A DNA stretch of 64,000 bases, from contig OY754467.1 of assembly GCA_963575645.1 (NCBI GenBank), positions 32,113,108-32,177,107 on the forward strand. Direction: 5' to 3'. Shown here in pieces: positions 21,744 through 32,030 of this stretch. The position numbers and the translations under genes were made by a program. The stretch is from Xanthostigma xanthostigma. Its lineage: Eukaryota; Arthropoda; Insecta; Raphidioptera; Raphidiidae. Position 1 is the stretch's first letter, and each line of letters starts with the position of its first letter. The notes below the pieces were generated by a model. That model was not told the DNA's origin. It did no database searches and saw nothing but the letters and a program-made list of their open reading frames with translations.

Positions 21744-22409
21744 TAGAGATGAGTGATATTTCACTACCTGTTACTTAGTCGCTAATATTTTGAATTCACG
21801 GTTCACTGCAGTGACTTCAGAGTAGCTACCTGTTACCAACCAGCGCGCAGCGGCTATAGCGAAAAAATAATCGTCACATTTTTTATTTATTTCAATAAAT
21901 TATTTATATCAATTTCGTTATGTATAGGTATATTTTATTATCACTGAAATGCTTATTGTTGAAAGGGGCCCAGTATAATTTATAAAACTTACGGGGAAAT
22001 TTGTTTTGACTAAAGGTATTAGGTACCCATTTTAATAAAGAAATGTGATCACTAATGTAAAGTATGTACTTATAACTTAGTCGTACCTTTCAATAATGCA
22101 TCATTACATGCATTTTTTAGGTGTAATGTTATACTAATACATAATAATATTGTGCATGGGCTGTTTTAGCACCGAACGATATTTTACCTGTGATCACTGT
22201 TCGCTGAAATCAATATATTAACATCTCTGCTCTGCACGTGCATAGTCATTCAAGTGATCGGCGAACGCTGGTAGCTTGTATAATATTATCTGCACTGCAT
22301 GCGCATAGGTTACCAGCGATCACGGGTCGCAGTTAAAAATCACAGGTATTTGGAAGTCGCAGTCGCCAAAGTACCTGTTACTTGAAAGTAGCTAATAATC
22401 TCATCCCTA
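21744..22409. mobile_element. hAT-type non-autonomous element
   Basis: Ends TAGAGATGAG and, reversed, TAGGGATGAG are followed inward by ACCTGTTACTT-type inverted similarity. Exact 8-bp direct repeats CTACTTAG flank it (21736-21743, 22410-22417). The 666-bp interior has no transposase frame. It lies 21 bp beyond the end of the ATCCGT element. Confidence 0.85.
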
Positions 22410-23190
22410 CTACTTAGTACTTATATCCACTATGTACAGTATCTCAGTACCTACTATTAGAAGTTAAAATTTCTTCACAACTGAAATGTTAAAATGTTGA
22501 AAATATTGGAAATAAAAAAGACGCTTGTGAACAGTTTGTAGAAAAGAAAAAACAATGTTAAACTAGGGCGCAATGATATTTTGACCCGTATGTAACTCAA
22601 ACTTGCTGCGTTTTTTTATATTACAATTCACATCTCATCAATAATATGCTTCATATGTTATATATGTCAATAGATATTATATAAAATGTAGACATTTTCA
22701 CTGTATGCCCACAAACAAATATTAGCCGAGGAATGCAAAAATCCGTTGTGCGCCACTGTTTTTATGTTGGAAATTTCAGTCGCCGTTGATGTATTCACCT
22801 ACACTTCTTATGTTGCAACTTACAGTCAACTATAGAGATTCCAAAACACGTTTAATTAATTGGTAGGTGGTTTACAGTGGCGACTAGGGTAAATCCTATC
22901 TGGAAATCAAACGCATTAATCATTCAACTTTCCGCATTCTTAGATATATTTATGCAGAAGACAGTTGAACGTCGGCAGAGATGTTGTAGGTGTTTGGTGT
23001 CGTGCTCAACTATAAAAAGTGTTGACACTTTTAACACTATTGAGTTGGTTATCTTAACCATGAATTATATACCTAACGTACACTTTTCATTGTAAATATC
23101 ACTAAGTTATTTTATACTACCCTAATATATTCAACACATCCATTACTTCATAAATAATTAGAGTTCATAAACCTTAAATGTATTTTACAG
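22410..23190. other. Intergenic or intronic, no feature recognised
   Basis: AT-rich with no repeat partner seen. The end supplies a polypyrimidine-poor acceptor TGTATTTTACAG that opens the exon candidate at 23191. Confidence 0.3.
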
Positions 23191-23281
23191 TTCGAAAATG
23201 AGCACACTAATCTTTCCCCCAACGAGCCTTACTAATTTCAACCATTTGCAGTCTCCACGTCTGCATGCCATGATGACTGCG
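23191..23281 (+). CDS. Candidate first coding exon, unknown protein
   Basis: The segment is bounded by TATTTTACAG and the strong donor GCG|GTAAGT. An AUG in good context (GAAAATGA, 23198) opens 28 codons that run through the donor in phase 0: MSTLIFPPTSLTNFNHLQSP, then RLHAMMTA. Composition is more balanced than the flanks. No domain is recognised. It could be the 5-prime coding exon of a gene with repeat-filled introns on the + strand, or a chance pairing of splice-like words. Confidence 0.35.
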
Positions 23282-23374
23282 GTAAGTTAGATCTCAGTAT
23301 ATTTGGTTTTTTATTCCGAATCTTTTCTGCTACTTTTCCGTCGATAACGAGGATCAGGCCTATACGGATTATAT

Positions 23375-24204
23375 AGGGTCTGTCATTATGTGCTTCCTAT
23401 CTTTAATTTTAAATAAAACATAGTGTGTGTGAGATATCATCGAAATTTTTTATTCGTTTGAAAGCCCTATCGATGACATTGCGTGTGGAATATAACATCG
23501 ATCATTCTCCGCCGCAGCTTCTCTGGGTGGCGCCCATCCGCAATGTCCATTTTTCCATGACTCTGGCACATAAATCAGGCTGAATTTGACGGATGGCATG
23601 GGTTATGTTGGATTTGAGGGCCGCTGTGGTTTGTGGCTTATTCGCATAAGCCTGCGATTTAAGAAAACCCCACAAGCAAAAGTCTAAGGGGGTCAAATCA
23701 CACGATCTCGGTGGACAGTTCACATAATCTCCACGTGAGATAACCATCTTCAAATCGCTCGTGCAGAATGTCCAATGCGGCATGAGCTGCAGTGTGGCAC
23801 GTAGCGCCGTCCTGTTGAAATCATGTCGTTGGTGTCCATATCATCAAATTCAGGCCAAAAGAAGTTGCAGACGGTGATGGCCTAGCCAGCGTTGTTTTCA
23901 AAGAAATATAAACCCATGACGCCGCCAGCCCAATTGGACGCTCTTGGATTTCATGTGGAATGGCATCGTCCCAAATTTGACAATTTTGTTTGTTCACGTA
24001 CCTATTCATCCAGAAATGGGCCCGAACAGAACACCCATTTTGATAAAACAATTTTATCATTGGCAAGTGTTGTTGAACGTTATATTCGTCCATGGTGATT
24101 TGGCAAAACAGATTGAATAAATGACAGCCAATTTGACAGATGTAGCTTCAACAAGATTGCCGCTATCAACTGTCAAACTTCGGAAGTCCCTATTGAAAGA
24201 CCCT
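23375..24204 (-). mobile_element. Mariner-like element with degraded transposase
   Basis: Inverted ends AGGGTCTGTCATTA and, reversed, AGGGTCTTTCAATAG lie next to TA-rich flanks (TA at 24205-24206). The 830-bp length is shorter than an intact mariner (about 1.3 kb). The minus strand encodes the pseudogene below. Confidence 0.75.
23478..24093 (-). pseudogene. Mariner-family transposase pseudogene
   Basis: In minus-strand order but in several frames: an N-terminal HTH-like piece (MIKLFYQNGCSVRAHF); IWDDAIPHEIQERPIG; then GLYFFENNAGQAITVCNFF; the catalytic-block QQDGATCHTAAHAALDIL; and NCPPRSCDLTPLDFCLWGFL with the second conserved D before a C-terminal helix region. QQDGAxxH and PPRSxDLxPLDFxLWG are mariner-type transposase signatures. 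At least three frameshifts, a TGA just before QQDGA and a deletion between the first two blocks make it non-functional. Confidence 0.85.
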
Positions 24205-25607
24205 TACTATCATGATTCTTGTTAATTATTATTAGTATATCTATTTGTAGAAATATTTTTTTTTTAAGAAAATAAACAAGACAATGGTATTATTGACAAC
24301 TTGTACCTCGACTTTACACTAATGGAAAATCGATGTTAACTTGAAGTTTGCATTTTAAACGTCGTGTGATCCACAAGACACCTGTTTATTGTAACCAGTG
24401 TAAACATCTCTTATAAATACAAAACAAAAGGTCACTGGTAAGCTGTACGAAAATGACCGCGACCTTGCAATCCCACTCCAAAGCCGTTGCAGCCAAGTGA
24501 CACGTACAATACGCGGAAATAAATAAATTATTTGGTGCAGCCATGGATGTAGTCGTGCCAGGGCGTCATCCCAAAACTTTAATAAGTGGAAGGGTTCCAA
24601 CCTTGCTACAAAACATTGCTAAAAACCATTCATTCTTAATTTTAAATTTCAAGATTTTGTCCAAAGAATAGAACAGAAATAGTTATTGGCGTAACTAGTA
24701 GTCTAAGTCATTCATCGCGCTGACAGGTCATGACTTAGCCTACAAGTTGCGCCCATAATTTTATTCAACAATTGCGCGTTATTCATGTTTTAATTATAAT
24801 GAGATGTTGTAAATATCTATTTATTTCTTTATAAAAAAAACTGTCAATACTAACAGCACCAAACAGCACGATTCAATGTTTTGGTTTGAGGTTAGCCGGT
24901 TATGAATAAACTCCATGTCGAAAACATTCGGCCTCTCAATTTTAGTCTCAACGGGTAACAACGGAGTTGTTGTTACCTACTATTTCGTTACGACTCAGAA
25001 AATAGTTACGTTTATTTTCATTACTCCACAATGGCCGAACTAGTAGGAATCTTCATTGAGTTATGACAAGTTATTGTCACCAGTCGGTAAATGGCTATTT
25101 AGGATTCGGTTTTTAGGCATGATAAAACATGAATAACGCGCATGAGTTGAATAAAGTTTATTATCATTCGTACAATAATTAATGCAGTAGGTACATGCTG
25201 ACAGTCAAAAAATTCTTTTATGCTGTAGAAACAAATTTCTAATAAAAAATTCTGTACATTTCTTGATTTTAAAATTCTTGTTTCGAGTGGCAATTTATTA
25301 AAAGAAATGATACCATAAAAATTTGGTCCTTATGTAGTCTGACATATTTGTGTAATGGTAGGCAGAGATTTAACTTTTTTTCTAGTATCATAACTATGAA
25401 TCCACAGTTTGATCATTAAAATTGTTTATATTATTTTTAACAATCGATAAACAAGCTATATATATTGACATGGCAATGACGAAATATTTAACTGCTTAAA
25501 TAATGGCCTACATTCCTGTCTAAACCCAGCATCCGAGATCAAACTATAACTTTCTTTTGTTGCAAAAATACTTCCTATCTTGGTATTTCTTTACCTATTC
25601 GATTCGG
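24205..25607. other. Intergenic or intronic, no feature recognised
   Basis: Mixed-composition sequence, no repeat partner seen. The minus-strand frame at 24355-24600 shows no motif. Confidence 0.3.
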
Positions 25608-25862
25608 CAACATTAGTTCGGACTAGGCCATACTAGTTTAAAAAAATACTAGTTCAAACTAGCTAGGCTATACCACTTTATCCTGAAGTGTACATATACA
25701 TAATAGGACAAACTAGTTCAACCTAGGATAAACTAGTTTGTCTGCCGAGCTTATAGGCCAGACCAGTTTGGCCTAGGCTATACCGGATTATCCTATTGTA
25801 TATAGGTAAAACTAGTTTGGTCTAGGGAAAACTAGTTAGTCCTGAAATCGGGTTTGACCGGT
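25608..25862. repeat. Array of ACTAGTT palindromes
   Basis: About ten copies of AACTAGTTT/ACTAGTTC-type palindromes alternate with CCTAGG or GGCTATACC words within 255 bp, with inverted pairs (GGACTAACTAG-like ends). Such sub-terminal arrays occur near transposon ends as transposase-binding sites, but no terminal repeats or target duplication were found. Confidence 0.6.
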
Positions 25863-26333
25863 AACATATATATATTTTTACATACTATAAAAATAAATAA
25901 AAGTAAAATCACAACAGTTGAAGATAGACATAACTATGGTATTAGACACAGAGAATTGCTTTATTTATTTTCCAATAGCACTTTTCATTTTGTCGTGAGG
26001 GTTCTTTGTGCACTGCGTTAAAATTATGTAAAATCATGTGCCAAATGAAATAATAAACATAGAATTTAAAAATGAAAAAAGTTTTTACTGTAAAATTGTT
26101 TTCATTCCACAAACGAATTTCTAAATTTGGAGTAAAAGATATGCTATTGTTATCATTTTTATTATTATGAAATATTATACTATTTTTGATACTAGCTGTA
26201 ATAATAAGGACTTAAATCTTTGATTAACGTCTGAATAGAACTTATCAAGTAAATAAAATTGTCGACCAATTTTTCTCAGACCATACGATATATTGACAAA
26301 AATGATAAAAATACAAATCAATATAACATAAGA

Positions 26334-26366
26334 TGACGTTTCGATCTGGATTTGGATCTTCTTCAG
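26334..26366 (-). ncRNA. Hammerhead-like motif (left arm)
   Basis: Minus strand: CTGAAGA core, stem II GATCC/AGATC with one mismatch, then GAAACGTC. One extra A separates the core from stem II compared with the canonical hammerhead. Stem I is weak. A relic at best. Confidence 0.4.
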
Positions 26367-26494
26367 AAAAATCTAAAAATATAAAAATTAATTAGTATTA
26401 AATTATTAATTATTATTTATTTACACGAATGATGAAGTAAATAAATAATAATTAATAATTTAATACTAATTAATTTTTATATTTTTAGATTTTT

Positions 26495-26526
26495 CTGAAG
26501 AAGATCCAAATCCGGATCGAAACGTC
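26495..26526 (+). ncRNA. Hammerhead-like motif (right arm)
   Basis: CTGAAGA (26495-26501), an extra A, stem II GATCC/GGATC (26503-26507 with 26514-26518, five exact pairs, six-base loop), GAAA and CGTC. This matches the CUGANGA-stem-GAAA plan with the minimal stem III seen in Penelope-associated ribozymes. Stem I pairs poorly here, so self-cleavage is doubtful. Confidence 0.45.
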
Positions 26527-26615
26527 ATCTTATGTTATATTGATTTGTATTTTTATCATTTTTGTCAATATATCGTATGGTCTGAGAAAAATTGGTCGAC
26601 AATTTTATTTACTTA

Positions 26616-27359
26616 CCTAATAAGGACTTAAGTTGTAACTTTTGGAGATTTTAACGATCAGTCAAGAATGGAAACTTGAACAATTTATGTTAAGTTTGAT
26701 TTATTGTACCTATGTACATTAAAATTTAAAAGTTTTTCATCACAAAATATTTAGGGTTCTATTTGTTATACAAAAAAATCGTGTTTATTATAAATTATTA
26801 TTATTACTATTACTATTTCAGTTTCTAACTAATAAACCCAGAAATACTTTGTAATGAAAGTAAGACGCTATAATTTCTGTCGTTTATCTTTACAATAAAT
26901 TCTGCGAAAAAATACCAGTTTTAATATACTATAATACCTATAACATCGAATCTTAAAGTAACAAAAATATTTTTAGATTCAAGTATTTAATTCTCCATTT
27001 AAGATGAACTCTAGAATACAAATTGCCAACATTACCGCCTTGAATAAAGTAAAAAATGCATGTACGTCAAAGAACACTTGCAGCATGTATGTACATTGTA
27101 CGCTCGCTGCGAAGTCTTCCTGAACTTCCAATCTTATTTATAATCCTGCAATTCGACAACATTTTGCAATTTAACAGTGTCGTACAAAACATTTTCAGAT
27201 TTTCCTTCGATAATAATATAATCAATACATATAGTAACAAAAATGTTTCTAGTGGCGTTAAAAATACTGATTTATCAAAGTAAAATTTAATTCTATCCAC
27301 AAATAAAATGTAATGAATAAGTAAACTATAAAATTTATGTTCACGCCACTGGCTTTAAA
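26616..27359. other. Intergenic or intronic, no feature recognised
   Basis: AT-rich. Frames at 27056-27300 on both strands lack motifs. Confidence 0.3.
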
Positions 27360-27483
27360 CTGTCTATATACCTTATGGGACGTTATACATAGATATAGGT
27401 AAATGGAGAAGGCTAGGAAAAAAAATCGTAAGAAAAAAGCGTAAGAAAAAATCGTAAGAAAAAAACGTAAAGAAAAATCTATA

Positions 27484-28244
27484 CAGGGTGTCCCATTAAG
27501 AATGGGACATAGAACAACCGCAACTTCTCCAATTCAAAATAAAACGATTAAGCGAAATATGCTTAGATAAAATGTTACTCGTTTCCGAAATACGGGGTGT
27601 TGAAGTTGAAAACTGAAAAATTATTAATGTCCATAATTTTTTTAATACACCGTATAATTTTACTCAAATCGGCACACTTGTTAAATATCATAAAATGCAC
27701 CTAACAATAAAAAAATTAGTTCAGTACGCTCTACCAGTGGCGTACGGCAGGAGTAAGTAATGCTTGTACCCCTTCTAAATGTTACGCCGCTGTCTAAATT
27801 TTAATTTTGACTATAATTTTAATTTTTTTGATATTTTCTAAGTCAATAATGTACACTTGTTAGTTTGTTGTAAAGTCATTGGTTTTCGAGATATTCGCAG
27901 TTTTTTTAAGACAAAATTGTAAAAATGAATATTATTAATAATAATACAAATAAAAAGTACATGTCTATCTTTAACTGCGAATAACTCGAAAACCAATGAC
28001 TTTACAACAAACTAACAAGTGTACATTATTGACTTAGAAAATATCAAAAAAATTAAAATTATAGTCAAAATTAAAATTTAGACAGCAGCGTAACATTTAG
28101 AAGGAGTACAAGCATTACTTACTCCTGCCGTACGCCACTGGTAGAGCGAGTAACATTTTATCTAAGCATATTTCGCTTAATCGTTTTATTTTGAATTGGA
28201 GAATCTGCGGTTGTTCTATGTCCCATTCTTAATGGGACACCCTG
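27484..28244. mobile_element. TA-flanked foldback MITE nested in X
   Basis: Ends CAGGGTGTCCCATTAAGAAT on both sides between TA dinucleotides. Arms of 270 bp or more mirror through AACGATTAAGCGAAATATGC, CTACCAGTGGCGTACGGCAG and AACTAACAAGTGTACATTAT. The left arm has about 130 bp (CCGAAATACGGGGTG...) missing from the right arm, so one arm lost or gained sequence. The interior is AT-rich. Confidence 0.85.
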
Positions 28245-28804
28245 TATATATATAATTACCTATTGTATGTCTGTCCGTAGAAGACATAGAAAGTTGAAAT
28301 TTGGCACACTTATAATATAAGGCATGGGACAGATCCTAGCTCGTTTCACACTACGGTTACTACGGCTACGGAGCCGGAATTTTTAATTTTGGTTCCAGAG
28401 GGGAGCAAATTGAAAACAAAAAAGTTTTTTGCTTATAATTCGCTCAATTTAAATCCGATCGGTTCGAAACCTGTCTTAAACGAAAGAGGAAAAATTTTTA
28501 CATAGATTTCGTGTAACAGAATTGGCGCAAATAGTTTTTTTTTATACATAAAAAACAGAAATAAACACTATAAATTGGATTTTGCTTAATACATCACCCA
28601 CGCGGATCGGTTATCCTTTTCTGTTATATACAGTGTGTTATGGACATTTAAAGATTGCGTATGTTCTGTCTTAAAATAAAAAGATTGCATTTGTTTCGAA
28701 AACGGATGCCATTTCAAATATTAATCGGTTTTTTGACATTCATATTTTGTGAAATGCAACGCCTTCTAGCTTCATGATTTATTATTAAATAGCGACATCT
28801 AGGC

Positions 28805-28876
28805 AAGGTTTATGGTTCAGTGGTAGAATACTCATCTGCCAAGCGGGTGTCTTGGTTCGATTCCCGATGCGCAACA
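28805..28876 (+). pseudogene. tRNA-Gly-like sequence inside X
   Basis: TGGTTCAGTGGTAGAATACT, CATCTGCCAAGCGGG (anticodon GCC, Gly) and TTGGTTCGATTCCCGATG correspond to D-, anticodon and T-arms of animal tRNA-Gly(GCC). Acceptor strands no longer pair and the T-stem is poor. Homologous X sequence lies on both sides, so the tRNA is part of the element, not a free gene. Confidence 0.7.
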
Positions 28877-29104
28877 AATGTTATTTTTATATATTTTTAG
28901 AGTTGCAAATGACACAATTATTTTTTTTCAATAATATTACATTATAAATAAAATTTTCAAATAATTTATCAGACAAATTAGTAAAAAAGTTATATGATAC
29001 ATAATAAATAGCGAAAAGAACTTCATTCCATCAACCGGGTGTTCCACGACACTTCTCGTCTTTTTTTATTTATGTCAATTTGTCAATTGTCAGCTGAGAC
29101 TTGG

Positions 29105-29515
29105 GCTGGCTGCCGTGCGGTTTACGAAGATGGAAATGACGTCACTGCGGGCTCGCCTGCGAGGTCAGAAAATAGATTTCAAAATTAGTACCGAGACTAT
29201 ATTTCTTGCTTGTTCGTCTGCTTGTTTTGAGCAAGAACCAATCAGGAAACAGTATCTTGTCACGTAGGTGACATGGACAAATGCCCACAAACAAACATTG
29301 CACCATATAGCGTGTGTTCTGTTCAGAGACAATAAATGTACCTACACTTTTGTTGACATTCAAATTATCACTGCGCGCGTACCAAACCCATCTACAAAGC
29401 AAGCTTCAATACATGCATTGTGTGAAGCGAACTCGTAAAAGCCATCACGAAAACCAGCGCTTGTAAACTAGCAAGGAATCTAGCGGCAAAACCAGTTTAG
29501 TGTGCAGCGGCCTTA
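29105..29515. repeat. Repeat Z, rearranged copy
   Basis: 29105-29290 is the reverse of 43910-44075 (GGAAATGACGTCACTGCGGG, CTCGCCTGC, CCAATCAG, GTGACA). The end TGTGCAGCGGCCTTA is in the same orientation as at 44110. Z ends read TAAGGCCGCTGCACAC. Part of the copy is inverted relative to its end. Confidence 0.55.
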
Positions 29516-29784
29516 AGACATATATTACATAAAAGGTTAAATACATAACAATGAAAAGCGTAGGATTTTTCCTGCCCCCTACCATACGTATATTTAATAT
29601 TGTGCACGCCAATGGTATTGGTGCGAGACTGAGAGTACTGTTATGGGGATCATCATGAATAATGTATGTAGCAGACAAAACCCAACACGCTATACAATGA
29701 TTGTGGCTTATTTTTATTTAATAAGTTGCTATCAAGAACAAAAAGAATTATTATCAAATTATCAGTAGGTAGGTAACTATGAAA

Positions 29785-30360
29785 CTGCGCAAAATGCGTA
29801 TGGGCTATGTGCAAGAAGGCCGAGTTACAAATTTTTCGTTTGTGGTGAGCACTAAAAGAAACTTCAAGCTCAAATTTTCCGTACGTCAGTGAGCAATGTT
29901 TATTAAAAGATAAAATAGTTATAAATTTATGAAGTTTTTTAATTACAAAGAAAACATGGGCAAAACTAAGCGATCTGCAAATGCTTGTTGGGTTCCGGGC
30001 TGTTGCGCTGATGGCGATTTAAGTAAAACAAAGACCAATCGCGCTATAATTTGACGTTCCGCTGTCAGTGTAAACAAATTAATTATCTATATATTGTACG
30101 TCATAATTGATAAATAAAAAATTCTCACGTACCTTATATGTTATGCTATTTATAAAATGGTATACAATCTGAATTTTATGGTATAAAAAATTAACATCAG
30201 ATTTCCTTATTACATTTTTTTGTTGACACATCATGGCCAACTAAACTTTTTGACCTATTACCATAGAAACATGTCGCGATTTCCATAAAAAGCGAGTCCA
30301 ATAATTCTCTATTACACACTAGCGGCGCTAGTAGGCTTCGTGCATACAGTCTATAGGTTC
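29785..30360 (+). repeat. Dispersed repeat Y, copy 2
   Basis: Reverse-orientation partner of 5245-5816. It has about 50 bp (near 30165-30215) not seen in copy 1 and ends in TAGCGGCGCTAGTAGGCTTC. Confidence 0.7.
29956..30054 (+). pseudogene. 32-codon ORF with THAP-like cysteine start, copy 2
   Basis: Starts MGKTKRSANACWVPGCCADG after an AAAACATGG context and stops after 32 codons, like the copy at 5551-5649. The first cysteine pair of copy 1 is partly lost here (CW for CC). The two copies differ by at least eight residues yet keep start, frame and stop. Confidence 0.35.
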
Positions 30361-30429
30361 ATATTTTGTGAGCATTAATATTCACTGTGTGTTATTTCTT
30401 TTTTTAAGTTGAATGAAAGAATTTAGTCC

Positions 30430-31400
30430 AAGAATGATCCTCAGGAAACGCCTAAAATCTCAAAGGGCTAAAAATTTGGGTGATCGTTCTTGGGGTTACA
30501 AGAAACTATTATGAGTTTTATGACTAAAAAAATGTGCTCCAATTTGCAGTTAGGGTAGAAAGCACTCCTTTAAACTTTGTTTTCTAATTATCTTATAAAC
30601 TATGAGATATATGAAAAAACGTTTTAATCAAAAATTGTAGATTTTTATATTTGCTACAAAAAAGTTCTCCACCCTCTTATTTCTATCTGCAATAGTTAAC
30701 CCGTAAACCGCTCCTAAAAGTGAGAAAATTGAAAATCATTTCTCTCCGTAATATTTGGGTTTTCTGTAACATTTTAAGAAGAAGATACTCTTGATATTTT
30801 CTTTGAAAAATGGAGATTTCAGAAATTATCAAAAAACGGTACCCCCTTTGCACGATATACTGAAGTGAGAGAAATAACGCAATTGTCGGCGCTTGTCCCA
30901 CTCATGGGAGCCTTGGGATCATGCGCAAGATGTGTGGAAATCGGCAATGGGTGGGACAAGCTCCCACAATCGCGCTATCTCTCTCGGGAGTACCGGTTTT
31001 TTTTAATTTCTAAAATATCCATTTTTAGAAGAAATTACCAAGAGTATCTTCTTCTTAAAATGCCACAAAAAACCCGAAACTACCGGGAAAATATGGGTTT
31101 CGATTTTTTCACCTTTAGGTGTGGTTTACGGGTAAATTATTACAGATAGGGGTAAGAAAGTAGAGCCATTTTTTGTAGCAAATATAAAAATCTACAATTT
31201 TTTATTGAAACATTTTTTTCATATACCTATCTCATAGTTTGTGAGATAATTAGAAAACAAAGTTTAAAGGGGTGGTTTCTACCCTAACTGAAAATCGGAG
31301 CACACTTTTTCAGTCACAATAATTTCTTGTAACTCCAAGAACGATTACTCAAATTTTTAGCCGTTTGAGATTTTAGACATTTCTCGAGGATCGTTAAAAT
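30430..31400. mobile_element. Large foldback element
   Basis: Arms mirror through CTAAAATCTCAAA, AGTTTAAAG, CTATGAGATA and ATTTTTATATTTGCTAC. Inner mirrored words are AAGAAGAAGATACTC and TCCATTTTT. The centre is near 30900. The middle (GGGAGCCTTGGGATCATGCG) is GC-richer. No terminal duplication could be fixed. Non-coding. Confidence 0.7.
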
Positions 31401-31960
31401 TTCGAAAAAAAATTCGGACTAGGTAAATCCAATACTTCCCTATACCATAGTTAGAAATGGAGAGTAAAAAAGTTTTGTTGTACTTATATTGTCAGTTTCA
31501 GCTTTAGTAGATCAAGAATGTCGTTGATTCTATAATGTGAGTTCAATATGTCATTGAACGCTAATTGAAAAAAAAAATCATATTAATAGGTACATATTAT
31601 AGTTAATAGATATAATAGATACCTGGCGTATTGTAATCACATAATATAAAAACAAATGTAGTAAAAAGACACACAGAATTATAATGCTTTGTTCACAAGA
31701 ATAATTATAACCATAAAAATATAATTACCATAAAATACAAAAGTTTTAAATAACATAGTTCAGTATTTCATATCTGAAGATTTTATAGTGTATCTTGTTA
31801 ATAAGGTGAATTAAAACATATTTCCATCTTCAGTAGGTACAAAGACCTTTATCAGAATGTTCACTGTTTATGAGAAAAAAAAAAGGATATTGTGTATTTT
31901 ACATTACACACTACAGAAGTAAAACTGGTAAAAATGTAAAAAAAAAAATATTATAATAGC
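31401..31960. other. AT-rich intergenic, no feature recognised
   Basis: Nothing recognised on either strand. Confidence 0.3.
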
Positions 31961-32030
31961 ACCTACCGCCGAGATTGAACCTACGACCTTAGGTTGCGAA
32001 GCAGCCACTCTAAGTCGCCGCCCCCTTAGC
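31961..32030 (-). pseudogene. tRNA-Thr-like SINE head, copy 2
   Basis: Minus strand: GGGGGCGGCGACTTAGAGTG, GCTGCTTCGCAACC, then AAGGTCGTAGGTTCAATCTC (B-box) and GGCGGTAGGTGC. Aligns with 15421-15495. An A/T-rich tail with a poly-T run follows on the minus strand, as for a SINE. The anticodon position has changed. Confidence 0.55.

Larger units (their letters stand above)
26247..26615. mobile_element. Near-perfect palindrome with mirrored hammerhead-like motifs
   Basis: Two arms of about 178 bp differ at very few bases and are separated by about 12 bp (CACGAATGATGA region). Outer ends are AAGTAAATAAAATTGTCGAC. Each arm carries CTGAAGAAGATCCAAATCC..GATCGAAACG. The preceding AATCTTTGATTAACGTCTGA also precedes the copies at 46.1 and 49.4 kb. 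The layout resembles inverted pseudo-LTRs of Penelope-like elements, but no reverse transcriptase is present. Confidence 0.7.
27360..29060 (+). mobile_element. Element X, copy 1 (with tRNA-Gly-like segment and nested MITE)
   Basis: Matches 54310-55345 over most of its length after removing the MITE at 27484-28244. Shared landmarks are ATAAATGGAGA, AATTACCTATTGTATGTCTG, TCCGTAG..GACATAGAAAGT, TGAAATTTGGCACACTTATA, TTTACATAGATTTCG, AAACGGATGCCATTTCAAAT, GTGAAATGCAA.GCCTTCTA, GGTTCGATTCCCGA, ATGCGCAACAAATG, ATTTATCAGACAA and ATACATAATAAATAGCG. The centre is shared with element W. No coding capacity; class unknown. Confidence 0.7.

Noticed and set aside
21459-21778. Frames with Arg-Tyr-Pro and Asp-Thr repeats
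   Set aside because: Translations of the ATCCGT hexamer array.
28805-28876. Functional tRNA-Gly gene
   Set aside because: Acceptor strands do not pair and the T-stem is damaged; it belongs to a repeated element.
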